Assembly: GCF_022539315.1 (NCBI RefSeq) | Contig: NC_066317.1 | Coordinates: forward strand, 48,960,435 to 49,024,434 | Length of the DNA: 64,000 bases | Direction of reading: 5' to 3' | From: Serinus canaria | Taxonomy: Eukaryota > Chordata > Aves > Passeriformes > Fringillidae | Shown: piece by piece, positions 60,306 through 64,000 of the stretch | Layout: each line of letters begins with the position of its first letter | Numbering within the stretch: the first letter of the stretch is position 1 | Notes under the pieces: model-generated | Databases searched by the model: none | What the model saw: only the letters and a program-made list of their open reading frames with translations | Told to the model about the DNA's origin: nothing | Position numbers and translations under genes: made by a program

Positions 60306-63300
60306 TTACTTCTCTAGGACTTCTTGACACTTCAAAGTAGGGAATGCTATCAAGAAATCCTGTGACCCTTCTTCCTGAAAGCCTTCTCCCCCTCCCAGGC
60401 TTTACAGCCTAACATGATTAGCAGTCACACTTAGTGCTAATGGGCTAAAAGGCACCGAGTCTATCCTGTTTACTAGACAAGAAAAGAGGAAGTAAAATGT
60501 CTTAATTCAGGTTTTCTGGTCTCTGTAAATTTAATGCATCAGCAAACTGGGGGTTATATCCTAAATAATGTACAGACTGGGCTGTGGAGGGGCTCCTCAC
60601 CTTTAAGATTGTTCTGAAATGTAAGTTTTAGGTGGATGTGAAAGAAATAGTTTCTCAAGTCTTCTATGTATATTGTTTTGGAATATTAATGCTGTAAGAG
60701 CCCTTTATACTTTATCTTTTCCACCTCACAAATCTTTCATGCAGATGCCAAATATTTTGGTTATGTACAAACCATACACTGCTTCTTAAAATATACTACT
60801 GAGTTTCTTTGATAAAGCAGACTCATTTTGTCATGGTTTGGTGTGTTGGTTGGTTTTCTTTTCTAAGTAAGCATTTGACAGTATTTCTCATCAAGCAACA
60901 TTGTATTGGCTTAGTTAGTGTTCAGCCAGACCAGAGTTTTAATTGTAAAGGATACATTTAAAGCATTTTTATGACTAGAAATCGCAGCAAAGACACAGAG
61001 ATCAGTTGTAAATCCTTGAGCAGATTTCTGTGTATGATAGGACTGAGCTCAGTGATAGCAAATAAGACAGAGGGAACAGCTTAATTTCTCAAGTACGAGA
61101 AAATAAATATTATCTTAAACTACTATCTCATTAATTTTAATTGTGTTTTTCTCAGACTAAGAGGGACACCCAGTGGCCGATGAAATTATCACTGCTTCCT
61201 GAAAGTGATCACTCAGTCTAGAACGTATGCAATGCTTTTTGACTCATAGGAAAACAGAGATGAATCTTATCAGCCAGCCACTGGAGTAGCCTCTTGCAGG
61301 TGTGCGGGCTCGCGAGGACAGGTGAGGACGAGCTCTTCCCGTGACAGCTGCCACGCTGGGTCGGTGACTTCCCTGTGCCATTGGTCCCTCCTGCCTGAAT
61401 CTTAGAAATCAACAGCATGAAAATGAGCTGTCTCTGGCTTTGCAATATGCATCTCTTATTTTCAAGCAGGAGGCCAAGAGATACAAGCCAATAATTTACT
61501 CATTTTCTGATTGCTGTTTGCAGGCTTTTATTTTTGTGCCTCTTTTCTGCTGTACCAGCTTTCCCTTCTGTACATCACTGTGGCATAGCACAGGCGCTCA
61601 CCTGGCTGATCTGTAGGATCCCAGGCAGCGAGAGACCAACATCCTGATGCAAACACTTCAGCAGAAATGGGAAGGGTTGGAGATGCATAGTGAATTCACC
61701 CAGGCTCCCTCTTAGGCATCTGATAGGGTGTGAAGGAATAAAACCCCATTCATCATCATCATCATCGTTATCTCTCAGCACAGCCTGCAGGTGTGTCTGG
61801 GGTGTGCAGGACTCATGTGGTGATGTGTCAGCAGCCTCTGGCACCTCGCTCTGGGAGAGGCTGTGGGGAGCAGGCCCAGTCAGTCATCTTGTGAGTGATT
61901 AAAAAAGGCAAACTCACGTGTTTGGTGCTCCACACCTGCCTATGGGCTAATTAGAATGACCTAATTAGAGGCGAGTAAAACATTTTTATGAGCTTGCCAC
62001 TAAGTGTGCTGCAGGACAGAGCCCCTCCAGCACAAATTCCTTGTGCTGCTGCCCTGGGCCCCGTGTGGGGCAGGCACACACAGGAGGTGGCAGAAGGGCC
62101 ACCTAAACACTCAGAGCCACAGGGGTCTCCTCCAGGTCTGCCTCTGACCCAAGCACGGCATCACTGCTCTTTGTCATCCAGCATGTGACAACATGACCAC
62201 CACCAACATTCTAAGTGTTTTATTAACAAGTATAATACATATGCACTGTGCACTAAATATACTAAATATAGTATGAGGACTGTACAGTACAAATTTATCT
62301 TCACAGTTTGACATGACAAAATGTCATTACTGAATTCCCATTGGACTACCAAAGTAGAAACAGTGAAAGTACATTAAACATTCACATCTTTAGTAAGAAA
62401 AGATTACCAAAATGTCTCCATATTTGCGAGTTATAGTAATGCACGCTAGAAACCTTTAATTAGCCATTTTATTAGCTTATAAAATATATTACATTTTATT
62501 TTAAAAATTCTGCATAGTTTATAGAAGTATCAAAGTAAATTAAAATCCTTGCTATATTTGCAGGGGAGAGATGCTAAGCAAAAAGATTATTTTGACCCTC
62601 TAAAGTACATTAAGTGCTAATATCTGTAAAATACAATGAAAAATGGTCTAGCCCTCTTAAGAGATGTAAAATGCTTTGTAAAATTTTTTAGGAAGGATTT
62701 GTATTCATCATGTTGCTAACCTTGGCAGAGACAACATATTTGAACAAGATGTGGCATTAGAAATATCACTGCAGAATGCCATGTGTATATTTAAATAAAC
62801 CCCACACATTCATACCTGCTTAGTTTCTTGCAATTGTATTAGACAATAGGAATTTATTATAATCAAATAGCTTGAAGTGGCACATTTTAGTAAAACAGCA
62901 TTACCTGTTACACACTGCACAGTGCAATACTGTAACAGAGAAAGGTGGGGGGGTTTAAATATACTCATTCTCTGGGATTAGGATTTTCTATCAAAACTGG
63001 CTTTTCTTTAGGGCATAGATGGAATGACTGGTTTTGCCAAGTACTCAATTGAGTATATTTAAAAATTGCAAGGTATCCTTCCAATCAAAATTTGCTAAAA
63101 TGACACAAGTTGGTTAAGATGTGAATTCACATCCAGCTAGAAGTGTATACAAGTATATTTGTTTGTGACCTTTTAGACATCCCACAAAGACACCACAGAC
63201 ATAACTGAAAAATCCTATAAGGAAGACATTCTCATGTAATAGTCTCAAATACTTATATTTAATGTTTAAATTTCTGTTGTCCTAATTTGCAAGACACATG

Positions 63301-64000
63301 GATGAAATTTGAAAGTTCTGCTCAATCTCCACTGTATTAGACCACATCTTTAGCATAAAAATACTTTCAGGAAAAAGGTACATAAACTAATGAATTAACA
63401 TGGCAAATAGCCTAGACTAAATTATCTGAAGTAACTCTTAGTTACAGAGAAGTTCTGCTTTTAAGGTACTGATTTTAAAAATATTAAAAAACATATTAAT
63501 GAAAACATTTTATGTAAGCCATAAAATGTTTTCATTAAACAGAGCATTAGAAAGAAATGTTCCTTAAACATCCTGAATTTTATAAATTTGCATTTTTAAG
63601 GTAGAAATGGGACCAGTTGCCATTAAGGTGCTTATTTTCTAGTATCTGTTTTTCCCCTCATCAACAGAACAGAGAATTGTTTTCATCCCAGGGTACTAAA
63701 TGTCTGTAGACTTGTGACTGATGCCATAGGGCTCCCTCCACACAGCCTTCCAGCCAGTCACGCGCCTGGATTTACAAAATTGCCATTAAAACCTAGAGCA
63801 AATTCTGCTACCAAAAAAATATAAAATAGGAAGTCCACATCCTGGAACAGCTGCTCATTAATATCAGTCTCCTTCCTACAAGTTTCTCAGTGTCACCAAC
63901 AATCACAAACAATGTCACTACCAAGAAAGAAAAAAGACCAATTCACGTGCCAAGTGTTTCAGTGCCACAGATGAGCACAGGTGAGCAGATGAGGGAGAGT
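60306..64000. other. 3' flank beyond TLR1A, no gene recognised
   Basis: This is AT-rich apart from two moderately GC-rich patches near 61290-61400 and 61990-62130. No coding exon, RNA gene or further TLR gene was recognised. A CAT trinucleotide run lies at 61749-61765 and a perfect hairpin at 63496-63538. In mammals KLF3 lies on the far side of this TLR cluster; it is not reached here. Confidence 0.5.
63496..63538. repeat. perfect 19-bp hairpin, 5-nt loop
   Basis: The arms 63496-63514 and 63520-63538 are exact reverse complements separated by TAAGC. The element is AT-rich and isolated. It could be a relic of a small inverted-repeat element, a template-switch product or a transcribed hairpin. 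Confidence 0.88.

Overview
The window looks like avian nuclear DNA. It is AT-rich, intron-rich and carries CR1 LINE 3' ends, the typical bird retroposon. It holds a pair of TLR1-family genes of the bird type, one full length and one with a shortened ectodomain, next to FAM114A1, which is also the neighbour of the TLR10-TLR1-TLR6 cluster in mammals. No bacterial, organellar or viral gene was recognised. The species cannot be named from the sequence alone.

Layout. Positions 1-12346 are the 3' flank of FAM114A1: possible 3' UTR, a TCTA microsatellite, small tandem duplications and an overlapping palindrome, with no gene I can support. From 12347 to 38518 the minus strand carries thirteen coding exons of FAM114A1. 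They were assembled by hand from GT-AG sites and splice in frame to 576 codons. A CpG island at about 40310-41422 holds a likely non-coding first exon with a good donor at 41013, and is abutted by a CR1 fragment. From 41640 to 46420 I see no gene.

The plus strand then carries two intronless TLR1-type coding exons: TLR1B (46484-48445, 653 aa, short ectodomain) and TLR1A (55747-58152, 801 aa), each preceded by a 3' splice site for a 5' UTR intron. The rest, to 64000, holds the TLR1A 3' UTR, CR1 pieces and a perfect AT-rich hairpin.

How the genes work together. TLR1-family receptors pair with TLR2 at the cell surface to detect bacterial lipopeptides and signal through MyD88-type adaptors by their TIR domains. 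The most striking signal here is a 1213-bp block shared by the two TLR genes (47198-48410 and 56917-58129). It has only four differences, all synonymous transitions, with abrupt edges on both sides. It covers the C-terminal leucine-rich repeats, membrane segment and TIR domain. This fits recent gene conversion that keeps the signalling half identical while the ligand-facing half diverges. FAM114A1 has no known part in TLR signalling; its presence reflects conserved gene order.
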